This document shows, one piece after another, positions 39,983-48,281 of a DNA stretch of 64,000 bases. The stretch's first letter is position 1; each line of letters opens with the position of its first letter. This stretch comes from Stigmatella ashevillena (GTDB lineage Bacteria; Myxococcota; Myxococcia; Myxococcales; Myxococcaceae). Where the stretch lies: positions 9,480,425 to 9,544,424 of the forward strand of contig NZ_JAQNDM010000002.1 in assembly GCF_028368975.1 (NCBI RefSeq). The letters run 5' to 3'. The translations under genes were made by a program, and so were the position numbers. Under the pieces are notes generated by a model. The model was not told the DNA's origin. It ran no database searches and saw only the letters and a program-made list of their open reading frames with translations.

Positions 39983-40594
39983 CTACGGCTTGGTGAGGCC
40001 CTCGGCCTCCATCGCTGCCTTGACGGCGGGCCGGGCGCTGACGCGCTCATGGAAGGACTTCAGCGCGGGCCACTGGGAGATGTCCGGGCCCAGGTTCTTG
40101 GCCCAGTTCAGAATCACGAACAGGTAGGTGTCCGCCCCAGTGAGGTGCTCGCCCAGCAGGAACGGCTTGCCCTCGAGCTGCTTGGCGACGTACTCGAAGC
40201 GCTTGCCCAGCTTGTCGAGCGCGGCCTGCTTCGCTTCCGCGGTGATGGCCGGGTTGAACATCGGGCTGTAGGTCTTGTGAATCTCGGTGCCGATGAAGGT
40301 CAGCCACTCCTGCAAGCGGGCCCGCTCGAGGGAGCCCGGCGCGGGCGCCAGCTTCGCCTCCGGCTTCTGATCCGCGATGTACTGGACGATGGCCGGGCCC
40401 TCGGTCAGCACCTGGCCGTTGTCGAGCTGCAACGCCGGCACGTAGCCCTTCGGGTTGATGCTGTAGAAGTCCGTGCCCTTCTCGGTCTTGTGGGTGCGCA
40501 GATCGACCTTCTCGATCTCGAACTTCAAGCCGGCTTCGCGCAGAACGATGTGGGGCGACTGGGAACAAGCACCCGGCGTGTAATAGAGCTTCAT
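39983..40594 (-). CDS. Glutathione S-transferase, beta class
   Basis: 203 residues from the ATG at 40594. The thioredoxin-like N-terminal domain opens MKLYYTPGACSQSPHIV with C10, and H106 in EIHKTY matches the second active-site residue of bacterial beta-class enzymes. KGYVPALQLDNG and LTEGPAIVQYI are the glutathione-binding edges. The enzyme conjugates glutathione to electrophiles or acts as a thiol-disulfide exchanger. It lies 69 bases downstream of an ECF sigma factor gene on the same strand, so it could be part of that factor's stress response; this is inference from position. Confidence 0.92.
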   Translation of the reverse strand: MKLYYTPGACSQSPHIVLREAGLKFEIEKVDLRTHKTEKGTDFYSINPKGYVPALQLDNGQVLTEGPAIVQYIADQKPEAKLAPAPGSLERARLQEWLTFIGTEIHKTYSPMFNPAITAEAKQAALDKLGKRFEYVAKQLEGKPFLLGEHLTGADTYLFVILNWAKNLGPDISQWPALKSFHERVSARPAVKAAMEAEGLTKP

Positions 40595-40663
40595 GGACGG
40601 AGGCCTCCTGGACGGCGGGAAAGGCCGCTCCATATAAGACCTACGGCAATGTCCGATAGCCCC

Positions 40664-41173
40664 TTATGGGCGTTGGTCGCGTTCCTCCAACACTTCCAGG
40701 GTCCGCACCCGCCCCCGGTGGAGCGCGCTCTTTACCGTGCCCTCGGGAATGTGCAGTACCTGGGCAATCTCCGGGTAGCTGAAGCCCCGCACCTCCCGGA
40801 GCCACAGCACCTGCCGCTGAAGCTCGTTGGTCTCCTTCAGGGCCTCTCCGAAGTGCCGTTGCATCTCCTGGCCCACGGCCTGGGCTTCGGGGGAAGCGGG
40901 CTCCTGGGGCTCGTGACCCAGCCGTTCCCGGCGCTTGCGCGCCCTCAGCCAGTTGATGCTGCTGTTCACCATGATGCGGTGCAGCCACGTCGTCCAGGCA
41001 GCCCGGCCCTGGAAGTTTTCCGGCCGATGGGCCAGGCGGGCGAACACATCCTGGACGACATCCTCCGCGTCGTCGGAGTCCCCCACGATGCGCCGCGCAA
41101 TGGCCAGGGCACGGGTGCGATGCATACGGTAGATCTGCGTGACTGCGGGTAAACCGGCGACACCGGCGGTCAT
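40664..41173 (-). CDS. ECF-family RNA polymerase sigma factor
   Basis: 169 residues from the ATG at 41173, with GGAGG 5 bases upstream. Region 2 is visible at about 20-80 (RIVGDSDDAEDVVQDVFAR, then TWLHRIMVNSSINWLRARKRR) and region 4 at about 110-160 (LWLREVRGFSYPEIAQVL with the helix-turn-helix PEGTVKSALHRGR). These are typical ECF sigma factors that redirect RNA polymerase under stress. No anti-sigma gene is adjacent: upstream is a sigma-54 activator and downstream a GST. It may be controlled by a distant anti-sigma, by transcription, or through the hairpin in its leader at 41185-41207. Confidence 0.9.
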   Translation of the reverse strand: MTAGVAGLPAVTQIYRMHRTRALAIARRIVGDSDDAEDVVQDVFARLAHRPENFQGRAAWTTWLHRIMVNSSINWLRARKRRERLGHEPQEPASPEAQAVGQEMQRHFGEALKETNELQRQVLWLREVRGFSYPEIAQVLHIPEGTVKSALHRGRVRTLEVLEERDQRP

Positions 41174-41184
41174 GACTGCCTCCT

Positions 41185-41207
41185 GGACCCCCCGCATAAG
41201 GGGGCCC
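41185..41207 (-). promoter_or_regulatory. Leader hairpin before ECF sigma factor
   Basis: GGACCCCC and GGGGGCCC form an 8-bp stem with one mismatch and a 7-base loop, starting 12 bases before the ATG at 41173 and right next to the GGAGG ribosome site. There is no T-run, and there is no room for a promoter between the hairpin and the gene, so it is part of the leader RNA rather than a simple terminator of the upstream gene. Confidence 0.4.
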
Positions 41208-41291
41208 AAGGTCTGTAACGCGCGAGAAGCCGAAACGTTTTGCCGCCCTCCCGGTCAGGCCATGTCGGTGGAGGACTTACTCGTGGAGGGC

Positions 41292-42938
41292 TTACTCAGG
41301 GTCCTCCCGGTCTTCCCGGGTGAGGCCCCAGTCCTTCAGGCGCTTGAAGAGGGTGGAGCGCGCCACGCTCAGCTCCTTGGCCACTTTTTCGCGGTTGCCG
41401 CCGTGGCGGCGCAGGGAGTGCTCGATGATCTGCCGCTCCAGCCGCGTCATCATCTGCTCCAGTGTTATCCCCGGAGGGAGTTCGGTGAGGGAGGGCAGGG
41501 CCGAGGCGGGCTCGCGTCCGAAGTCGGGCTCAAAGGAGATGTCGCCCCCGTCGATCATCGCGCCCTTGCGCAGCAGCAGTGCGCGGTGCACCACGTTGCG
41601 CAGCTCTCGGACATTGCCCGGCCAGGCGTAGTGCTGGAGCCGCTCCAGCGCGGCCTGGGTGAGCTTCACCGCCTGCCCTCGCGGGGCGTAGGTGCGCACG
41701 AAGTGCTCGGCCAGTGGGGCAATGTCCCCCCGCCGGTTGCGCAAGGGCGGCAGTGTGAGGGGAATGACGCACAGCCGGTAGTACAGGTCCTCGCGGAATT
41801 TCCCCTCACGCGAGGCGGCCAGCAGGTCCCGGTTCGTGGCCGCCACCACCCGCACGTCCACGTGGACGGGGCGGCTGGCGCCCACCCGCTTGATTTCCCC
41901 GCTCTCCAGCGCGCGGAGCAGCTTGGCCTGCAAGTCCAGTGGCAGCTCTCCCACCTCGTCGAGGAAGAGGGTGCCCCCGTCGGCTTCCTCGAAGGCCCCC
42001 TTGCGCGCGGTCTGGGCGCCCGTGAAGGAGCCCCGCTCGTGGCCAAACAGCTCGCTCTCGATGAGTTCCCGGGAGATGGCCGCGCAGTTGAGGGGGATGA
42101 GGGGCTGGTCCGCGCGGGTGGAGCAGGCGTGCAGCGCGCGGGCCACCAACTCCTTGCCCGTGCCGGACTCGCCGAAGACGGCCACCGCGGCGGAAGAGGG
42201 CGCCACACGCTCGACGAGATCCATGAGCTGGCGGATGCAGGGCTCGTCGCCGATGAGGCCATGGCGCTTCGCCTCGCCCTGGAGGGCTGTTCGGGGCTCG
42301 AAGAGCAGCTCCGTCTCTCCCACGCGCAGGCAGGTGTTCAGCGGAATCTCCACCTCGAAGACGCGGGTGGGGCCCAGGAACGTGCCATTGGTGGAACTCA
42401 GGTCCACCACGTGGAAGAGCCCCTCGCGCCGTGTCACCTTGAGGTGTCGGCCGGAGATGAACCGGTCCTGGATGACGACCTCACAGGACGGGTCCTTGCC
42501 CACGGTGAAGCCCTCGCCCCGCGGCGCATGAATGAACTCGGTGGAGCCCTGCTTCACCCGCACCTGGACGGACTGGCCGGGCTCGGCCTGCCGGGTCATT
42601 GGCTGAAGGGCGGTGCTGCGGTGCGCCCCCGTGGGAGAATCCGTCTCGCCACTGCCCCGCTGGCGGAACACCGCGCGCCACTGGCCCAGGGTGATGTCCG
42701 CCCCGTCGGCCAGCTCTCCCTGCGCCATCGGCTTGCCAGAGACCAGGGTGCCCCGGCCGGAGAGATCCTCCAGCACGCAGCGGGTGCCATCGTGCTGGAG
42801 GGCCACGTGCCTGCGGCTGATGTCTGGGTCCGGCAGGACGACGTCACTCTGCTCGCCCCGCCCCAGCACCACGCGCCCGTGCTCCAGCCCCACCCTGAGC
42901 ACTTCCTCGCCACGACGAAAGAACACCAGCTCCGGCAT
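41292..42938 (-). CDS. Sigma-54 activator with two FHA domains
   Basis: 548 residues. Two forkhead-associated domains replace a receiver: FHA1 about 22-92 (VVLGRGEQSDVVLPDPDISRRH) and FHA2 about 140-213 (GKDPSCEVVIQDRFISGRH, then SSTNGTFLG). They bind phosphothreonine, so a Ser/Thr kinase should control the protein. The AAA domain (about 228-460) has Walker A GESGTGKE (256-263), Walker [10 protein letters not shown], and a sigma-54 contact loop reading GSFTGA (303-308) instead of GAFTGA. The C-terminal Fis-type helix-turn-helix ends the protein (REKVAKELSVARSTLFKRL). It is monocistronic, 105 bases after the gspN stop. Confidence 0.9.
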   Translation of the reverse strand: MPELVFFRRGEEVLRVGLEHGRVVLGRGEQSDVVLPDPDISRRHVALQHDGTRCVLEDLSGRGTLVSGKPMAQGELADGADITLGQWRAVFRQRGSGETDSPTGAHRSTALQPMTRQAEPGQSVQVRVKQGSTEFIHAPRGEGFTVGKDPSCEVVIQDRFISGRHLKVTRREGLFHVVDLSSTNGTFLGPTRVFEVEIPLNTCLRVGETELLFEPRTALQGEAKRHGLIGDEPCIRQLMDLVERVAPSSAAVAVFGESGTGKELVARALHACSTRADQPLIPLNCAAISRELIESELFGHERGSFTGAQTARKGAFEEADGGTLFLDEVGELPLDLQAKLLRALESGEIKRVGASRPVHVDVRVVAATNRDLLAASREGKFREDLYYRLCVIPLTLPPLRNRRGDIAPLAEHFVRTYAPRGQAVKLTQAALERLQHYAWPGNVRELRNVVHRALLLRKGAMIDGGDISFEPDFGREPASALPSLTELPPGITLEQMMTRLERQIIEHSLRRHGGNREKVAKELSVARSTLFKRLKDWGLTREDREDPE

Positions 42939-43043
42939 GCAGGCCTCCCTGGAGGGCCACCGGGGCTGGCTTTACACGACGGAGCGCTGTCTTTTCAACC
43001 CACCAGGTTGGCAGGGTTCCAAGTGGCGATTCAGGTAGGGTGT

Positions 43044-44051
43044 TTAGCGCTTGGGCAGGAAGGACAGCTTGCCGAGGGAGCCGCTCAGCCGGGCCGCGCG
43101 GAACTTCGGATCGTCCTTGTCGGGAGGCAGGAAGGAGAGTCCCGCCCCCGCGGCGCCCAGTTTCTGCACCAGCTCCGGCTCGACGCGCAGCTTCACGTCC
43201 ATGGCCGGCTCGGTGTACTGCAGGCGCGGCTTGAGCCGCAGGGTGCCCGTGGCCTGAAGCTCCAACTGGTCGCTGCGCAGTTGGAGGGTCTCCACCGTGC
43301 CCTGGCCTTTCTCGAAGCGGACGACGCCCTGCAACTCGCCCAGGGGGATGCTGGGCAGTCCCTCTGGAAACAGCAGGGCCACGGGGCTCTGGCCGACGAG
43401 GCCGGTGCCGGGCACGCTTCCATTGATTTGCAAACCCTGCCCGTCCAGGGCCAGTTCCCCGTCGGCTTGGGCCAGATCCGGCTCGCCCGGCTTGCCTCCC
43501 GTCCCCACGCCGGAGGGCAGGAGCAGATCCAGCGAGCCGTTCAGCCGACCCGCCATGTCCAGGCCGGTGAAGTTCTTGAGGTTGCCCTGGGAGGGATCCA
43601 GCCCTGCCAGGCGCACCTTCATCCGCCGCTCCGTCCGGCCACCGATGGAGCCGCTCACCGTGCCCCCCATCGCCTGGGCCTGGAAGGCCACGCCGGGAGG
43701 AAAGAGGGTGGGGCGCGCGAAGACGGACTCGAGGATCAGCGGCTCGCCCAGCTCCGCCGCCGCCAGCAGCTTCGTGGCGTCCGGATCGCCGCTGGTGAGC
43801 GCCGCCATGGTCTCCGCGCTGAGCGTGGAGGGCGGCACGCTCAGGCGCACGTCCCGGGCCGTCAGGCCAATGAGCCCCGGCCGCAGCGAGCCGATGCGCA
43901 GGACGTAGCCTGCGCGCAGCGCCTCGGTGGCTGCCCGGGCGCGCAGGGCGCTGTACGGGAAGGTCAGGAGGAAACAGAGGATGAGGGCCAGCACCGTGAA
44001 GGCGCTGTACCCCAGGACAATCTTCCAGCGGGCGGGCTTTTCGGTCGCCAT
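43044..44051 (-). CDS. gspN: Type II secretion protein GspN
   Basis: 335 residues, last gene of the T2SS operon, starting 4 bases after the gspM stop. One N-terminal membrane helix (about 11-31, VLGYSAFTVLALILCFLLTF) precedes a periplasmic beta-rich domain with repeated short strand pairs (GYVLRIGSLRPGLIGLTARDV, GTVSGSIGG, DMAGRLNGSLDL). GspN is an accessory, often dispensable inner-membrane protein whose fold resembles lipid-transfer or AsmA-like proteins. It is identified by architecture and gene order. No prepilin peptidase (gspO) follows it. Confidence 0.8.
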   Translation of the reverse strand: MATEKPARWKIVLGYSAFTVLALILCFLLTFPYSALRARAATEALRAGYVLRIGSLRPGLIGLTARDVRLSVPPSTLSAETMAALTSGDPDATKLLAAAELGEPLILESVFARPTLFPPGVAFQAQAMGGTVSGSIGGRTERRMKVRLAGLDPSQGNLKNFTGLDMAGRLNGSLDLLLPSGVGTGGKPGEPDLAQADGELALDGQGLQINGSVPGTGLVGQSPVALLFPEGLPSIPLGELQGVVRFEKGQGTVETLQLRSDQLELQATGTLRLKPRLQYTEPAMDVKLRVEPELVQKLGAAGAGLSFLPPDKDDPKFRAARLSGSLGKLSFLPKR

Positions 44052-44055
44052 GAGG

Positions 44056-44613
44056 TTACTTCTTGAGCTTGTAGGTGGAGACGGTGGTCCAGGCCGTCAG
44101 GGATTCGGAAGCGGGACGGGGCTCGACGCGCAGGTACTTCACCTTCACGATGCCCGGGCCGCTCTCCACGGAGCGCAGGAAGTCGGTCAGCTTGCGCAGG
44201 TCCACGTCCGTGAAGGTCAGCTCCATGCTGCTCTCCAGGATCTTCCCGTCGCCGATGCCCACCTCGCCCTTGGGCGTCATGTTGGGGACCTCGAGGCCGG
44301 AGGCCGTGGCCTTGTCGGAGATGTAGCTCAGCAGGCGCACGTCGCTGGCGCTGAGCTGCTGTTCGATCGACTTCCGGGCCTGCGTCGCCTCGTTGTAGCT
44401 GGCGGCCAACTGCTGCACCTGCTGGAGCTTGGCCAGCTTGTCCTGGGTGCGGCGCCGGTAGCCCGAGGCGCTGTTGGCGAAGGACAGCAGGGTGATGAAC
44501 AGGATGAAGGCGAGCACGGCCGTGCCGGCCACCGTCACCAGCCGCCGCTCGCGGGCGCTGAGCTGGTCGAACCGGGTACGCGCGTCGGTGAGGAGTTGGC
44601 GAAGCTTGTCCAT
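44056..44613 (-). CDS. gspM: Type II secretion protein GspM
   Basis: 185 residues. A short cytoplasmic start (MDKLRQLLTDARTRFDQLSA, RERR) is followed by one membrane helix (about 25-46, LVTVAGTAVLAFILFITLLSF), a periplasmic coiled coil and a ferredoxin-like fold ending KLKK. GspM pairs with GspL in the inner-membrane platform and passes energy from GspE to the pseudopilus. It lies between gspL (3-base gap) and gspN (4-base gap). Confidence 0.85.
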   Translation of the reverse strand: MDKLRQLLTDARTRFDQLSARERRLVTVAGTAVLAFILFITLLSFANSASGYRRRTQDKLAKLQQVQQLAASYNEATQARKSIEQQLSASDVRLLSYISDKATASGLEVPNMTPKGEVGIGDGKILESSMELTFTDVDLRKLTDFLRSVESGPGIVKVKYLRVEPRPASESLTAWTTVSTYKLKK

Positions 44614-44616
44614 GTC

Positions 44617-46209
44617 CTAGCTCTCCACCGTGGGCTGGTTGGGGCACTGCACCTGGATGTCCAGGCGGAAGGAGACCTTGGATCCGTCCCGCGTCTTCTC
44701 CACCTTGCCCGGGTTCACTTCCTTGAAGCAGCGGTGGCCCTTGAGAGCGGTCGTCAAGGTGTCGATCTCCTTGGAGCTGTCCGTCTCGCCCTGGATGATG
44801 ATGCGCTCCAGGTCGATCTGGATGCGATCCAGCTTCACCGGCACCTCGGCCGGGATGCGCTGGGTCACCTCTGCCAGAAGGTTGATCGCCGACTGCTGGG
44901 GCAGCGCCGCGGCGGGGCTCTCCACGCCTCGCAGCAGGTTGAGCGCGCGGTCATAGTTCGTCTCGCAGGTGCCGAGGATGCGCTGAGTGGTGGCGCACAG
45001 CAGCGCGTCCACCTGGGCTTCCCGCCGTGCGAGCACCGAGTTGCGGACCACGCCGCTGGCGATGAGCAGCAGGAGGATCGTGGCGGCGAAGGAGGCGAGC
45101 AACCCCACCTTGTCCTTCACGTAGTCATAGTCGCCCTTGAAGGCGAACTCCCCCCGCCGGAGGTTGAACCGGGGCGCCTTGGCGCCGGAGGCCTGGCCCC
45201 GGAGCGCCAGCGAGTACGCCTGGGCCACCTGAGGCTGGAGCTCCGTGGGGACCGCCGAGGAGGCCTCGTTCGGCAGCGCCAGCACCCGGGCTGGCATGTG
45301 GAGCTCCTTGCCGAACTGCTCGGCGAGCCCCTTGAGTCGCGCGGTGCCACCGCACAACACCACGGCCCCCACCTGGCGTCGGCTGCGCGCGGTGAAGGAT
45401 TTGAAGGTGGGGCGCAGCTCCCGCAGGATCGGCTGGAGGCCTCGGAGGAGGGCCCCCGCGGCCCGTTCGGCGTCCGGCCCCTGTGAGGCGGCCACGCTGG
45501 CCATCGCCCCGTGCAGCTCCTTCCAGTGGTGGGCCTCGGGCAGCGGCGTTTGAAACTCGGCGGCCAGTGCGCGGCTCAGCTCCTTGCCTCCGCCCGAGAA
45601 GGTGCGGGCGAACTCCAGCCCCGCCCCCGGTCGGCCGATGGCCACCGTGGTGCGCTCGTGGCCGATGTCCACCACGGCCACCGCGTCCACCCCGTCGAAC
45701 CCCTCGAACGCCGCGGGCGTCTGGAGGAAGAGGTTCTGATAGGTGATGCCCGGGTGGGTGACGATGCGCGGGGTGACGTTCAGATCGGTGAAGAGCCCCA
45801 GCAGCGAGGACAGCTCCTCCTTGCGCACCACGCCCACCAGCACGTCGCTGCTCACCTTCTCCTTCTGCCCCGTCACCTGGTAGTCGAAGACGACATCGGA
45901 CAGGTCGAAGGGCAGTTGGCTCTCCACCTCGAAGGGCAGCGCCGCCTCGATGCGCTTCGGATCGGCGAAGGGCAGGGTGAAGGTGTGCGTCATCAGCGCT
46001 GGGCCGGGCAGGGCGATGATGACCTGGTCCGCCTGGAGCGTGGGGTTCGAGAGCAGCTCCTGAAGGGCGGCCTTCAACGTCTCGGCGCGATCTCCCTCGG
46101 CGCGGCGCACCTCGGCGTAGGCCTTGGTGGCGTATCCCCTCATGTTCGACTCGAACAGCACGCCCTTCACGGCGTAGCTGCCAAGGTCGAGGCCTAGAAT
46201 CCGGGCCAT
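44617..46209 (-). CDS. gspL: Type II secretion protein GspL
   Basis: 530 residues, longer than the usual 380-420. The cytoplasmic part has the actin/PilM-like fold (ILGLDLGSYAVKGV at the start and VDAVAVVDIGHERTTVAIG near 185) that docks the GspE ATPase. A membrane helix at about 370-395 (VGLLASFAATILLLLIASGV) leads to a periplasmic ferredoxin-like domain that pairs with GspM. The extra length is in the cytoplasmic domain. It starts 3 bases after gspK ends, as expected for one operon. Confidence 0.87.
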   Translation of the reverse strand: MARILGLDLGSYAVKGVLFESNMRGYATKAYAEVRRAEGDRAETLKAALQELLSNPTLQADQVIIALPGPALMTHTFTLPFADPKRIEAALPFEVESQLPFDLSDVVFDYQVTGQKEKVSSDVLVGVVRKEELSSLLGLFTDLNVTPRIVTHPGITYQNLFLQTPAAFEGFDGVDAVAVVDIGHERTTVAIGRPGAGLEFARTFSGGGKELSRALAAEFQTPLPEAHHWKELHGAMASVAASQGPDAERAAGALLRGLQPILRELRPTFKSFTARSRRQVGAVVLCGGTARLKGLAEQFGKELHMPARVLALPNEASSAVPTELQPQVAQAYSLALRGQASGAKAPRFNLRRGEFAFKGDYDYVKDKVGLLASFAATILLLLIASGVVRNSVLARREAQVDALLCATTQRILGTCETNYDRALNLLRGVESPAAALPQQSAINLLAEVTQRIPAEVPVKLDRIQIDLERIIIQGETDSSKEIDTLTTALKGHRCFKEVNPGKVEKTRDGSKVSFRLDIQVQCPNQPTVES

Positions 46210-46212
46210 CGT

Positions 46213-47610
46213 TTATTCCTCTCTCCAGTACAGGAGCCGGCCGAGCGTGTCGTCGAGCCGGACCACGGCGGTGAGCGTCTTCTGGACGCTGCCCGCCTCT
46301 CCCACGGATTTGATGGTGAAAGTCTGGCTCTTGTCACCCACGAGCCGGTTGTTGTTCGCCGCGTTCTGGTTCACCGAGGGGTTGACGCTCGGGTTGATGG
46401 GCACGCCCGCGCTGGCGACGATGTTGACGAAGTCCGCCACGGACATGCCCATGAAGCTGAACATGCGCGCGGTGCGGATCTGGGTGATGATCTCCTGGAC
46501 GAACACCGGATCCTGCAGCCGGGGGTCCGGCTTCGTCTGGTCCGCCACGGAGAGGATGGCCATGTACATCATCATCGGATCGTCCGTGTTGATGTTGGGC
46601 CGGGAGTTGATGTCCGGATAGACGGTGAGCCGGTCCCGGAAGGCGGCCATGAAGCGGTCCGTCACGCCGTGCACCCGGTACAGCTCGTCCAGGCTGTCAA
46701 AGCGCGCGTTCTTCGCCTCGTAGCGCGGATCGAAGCGGTCGTAGTGCATGCCCTCGTCGGCGAAGCCGGAGGCAAACGGGTTGACGGGATCCGCCAGGTT
46801 GATGGCCGACTGCACCTCGTCCTCGTCCACCCAGTCCTTCAGCGCAATCACGACATCCTGAGGCGTGACGCGCACCTTGTTGGAGTCTTCCCGGTCGAAG
46901 AGGAACTCGAAGCGCTTGTCACCGAACAGGTCCATCATGCGCGCCGCGGTGGGCAGCGCGTCCGTGGCCAGCGATGAGAGGCGGTGGACGTTGAGCTTCT
47001 CCTCCTCGTCGTGGATGTCCGCCAGGAAGCAGCCCTCGAAGCCGCCGAAGGAGCGCCGGACAGGCGCCGCTGAAGCCTCCGTGGGCTCCTCTCCCTCGTC
47101 CATCTGGAAGTTCGAGTCCTGCGCAGGTGCTCCTTCCGCACCGCCTGCTGAGGCGTCGCTGTTCACCAGCCCCTTGAGCATGTGGCAGTCCACGCGCGCC
47201 AGCTTCCAGAGCTGGATGTTGAGCGAGGAGGGGGCTGCGGCCGGTGCCCCTCCCGCCGGAGCGCCGCCCGTGAGCTGCTGGAGCATGTTGCCCAGGTTCG
47301 GAATGGGCGTCTGGTCCACCTGTCGCTGGAAGCGCAGCAGGAGCCGACCGAGCGCGATGCCGGAGCGCGCCATGTAGAAGGCGCGGACCTCGTCCCGTTG
47401 GTTGGCCGCCAGTTGCAGGTCCACCCGGGTGTTGTAGGCGAACTCGGTGGCCACCACCGTGAGCACGGTGATGGAGATGATGGCGATGATGAGGGCCACG
47501 CCTCGGGTGCGCCGGTCTCGCCGGGCCGCGGGAGCAGCCACGGGGGCAGCCACGAGGGTAGGAGGTGGGGCAGGGCGCCGCCGGGCTTTCTGGGAGAAGA
47601 ATCCGCGCAT
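46213..47610 (-). CDS. gspK: Type II secretion minor pseudopilin GspK
   Basis: 465 residues, larger than the common 320-340. After a basic cytoplasmic leader the prepilin-like helix reads RTRGVALIIAIISITVLTVV: the GV/AL form without the Glu at position 5 is typical of GspK, the pseudopilus tip. A Pro/Ala/Gly-rich insert (about 100-170) adds length. The alpha domain of the family follows with acidic Ca-binding candidates (LFDREDSNKVRVTPQD, DWVDEDE). Its ATG overlaps the gspJ stop by one base (TGATG). Confidence 0.87.
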   Translation of the reverse strand: MRGFFSQKARRRPAPPPTLVAAPVAAPAARRDRRTRGVALIIAIISITVLTVVATEFAYNTRVDLQLAANQRDEVRAFYMARSGIALGRLLLRFQRQVDQTPIPNLGNMLQQLTGGAPAGGAPAAAPSSLNIQLWKLARVDCHMLKGLVNSDASAGGAEGAPAQDSNFQMDEGEEPTEASAAPVRRSFGGFEGCFLADIHDEEEKLNVHRLSSLATDALPTAARMMDLFGDKRFEFLFDREDSNKVRVTPQDVVIALKDWVDEDEVQSAINLADPVNPFASGFADEGMHYDRFDPRYEAKNARFDSLDELYRVHGVTDRFMAAFRDRLTVYPDINSRPNINTDDPMMMYMAILSVADQTKPDPRLQDPVFVQEIITQIRTARMFSFMGMSVADFVNIVASAGVPINPSVNPSVNQNAANNNRLVGDKSQTFTIKSVGEAGSVQKTLTAVVRLDDTLGRLLYWREE

Positions 47611-48281
47611 CAGAACCTCGGGAGCTCCGTGTTCAGCATGATCCGGGCCTGGGTGGTGTAACGCGCTTCCTTGTTGTTCTCGTCGAGGGCCGTCACCGTG
47701 ATGCGCACCCGGGTGGGGAGGATGGACTTCTTTTCATTGCGGCGCGTGTCCCACTCGTCATCCCACTCCTTGCGGGTGGAGTCCCAGTAGGAGAACTCCA
47801 CCTTCTTCACCCCTTCGAAGAGCACGTCCGTGGTGCCGCCTCGGTCCATCCGCTCGCCGATGTTGGGGTTCACCCGCCGCTTCAAGTCCTGTCGGCCCCG
47901 CGAGCCCTTCTCCGTGGAGTTCTCCACGAAGTACTCCACCACGGCCTGGTCCGACTCCTTGGAGTCCGTGTACAGGCGCTGGTGCGCGAACGTGGTGAAG
48001 AGCAGCCGGTCCTGCTCGCCCACGAAGTTGGTGGGCCGGTCGTTGGCGTCCCGGTAGCGCTTGGGATCGTACCGGTCGCTCACGAACGCCGAGCCCACCT
48101 CGCGCGCCATGCGGTTGAGCGAGACGCGCACCATGCGGTAGCGCTCCGCCTCGCCCTCGACCACTTCCTTGGCGCGGAAGCCTGTCTGGAAGGCCATGGA
48201 CACGATGGTGCCGATGAGCGCGGTGATGGCCACGGCGACCATCACCTCCATCAGCGTGAAGCCGCGGAAGGAACGTCTCAT
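47610..48281 (-). CDS. gspJ: Type II secretion minor pseudopilin GspJ
   Basis: 223 residues from the ATG at 48281, which overlaps the gspI stop (ATGA). The class III signal is RGFTLMEVMVAVAITA, with cleavage after Gly7 and the conserved Glu at mature position 5. A single helix and a C-terminal beta domain follow. With GspI and GspK it forms the pseudopilus tip. Numbers of charged residues are high, for example KEWDDEWDTRRNEKK. Length is close to the family norm. Confidence 0.88.
   Translation of the reverse strand: MRRSFRGFTLMEVMVAVAITALIGTIVSMAFQTGFRAKEVVEGEAERYRMVRVSLNRMAREVGSAFVSDRYDPKRYRDANDRPTNFVGEQDRLLFTTFAHQRLYTDSKESDQAVVEYFVENSTEKGSRGRQDLKRRVNPNIGERMDRGGTTDVLFEGVKKVEFSYWDSTRKEWDDEWDTRRNEKKSILPTRVRITVTALDENNKEARYTTQARIMLNTELPRF

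Noticed and set aside
41139-44066. A 975-codon plus-strand frame over the FHA activator and gspN
   Set aside because: Antisense to two genes with recognised motifs; composition is that of a shadow.
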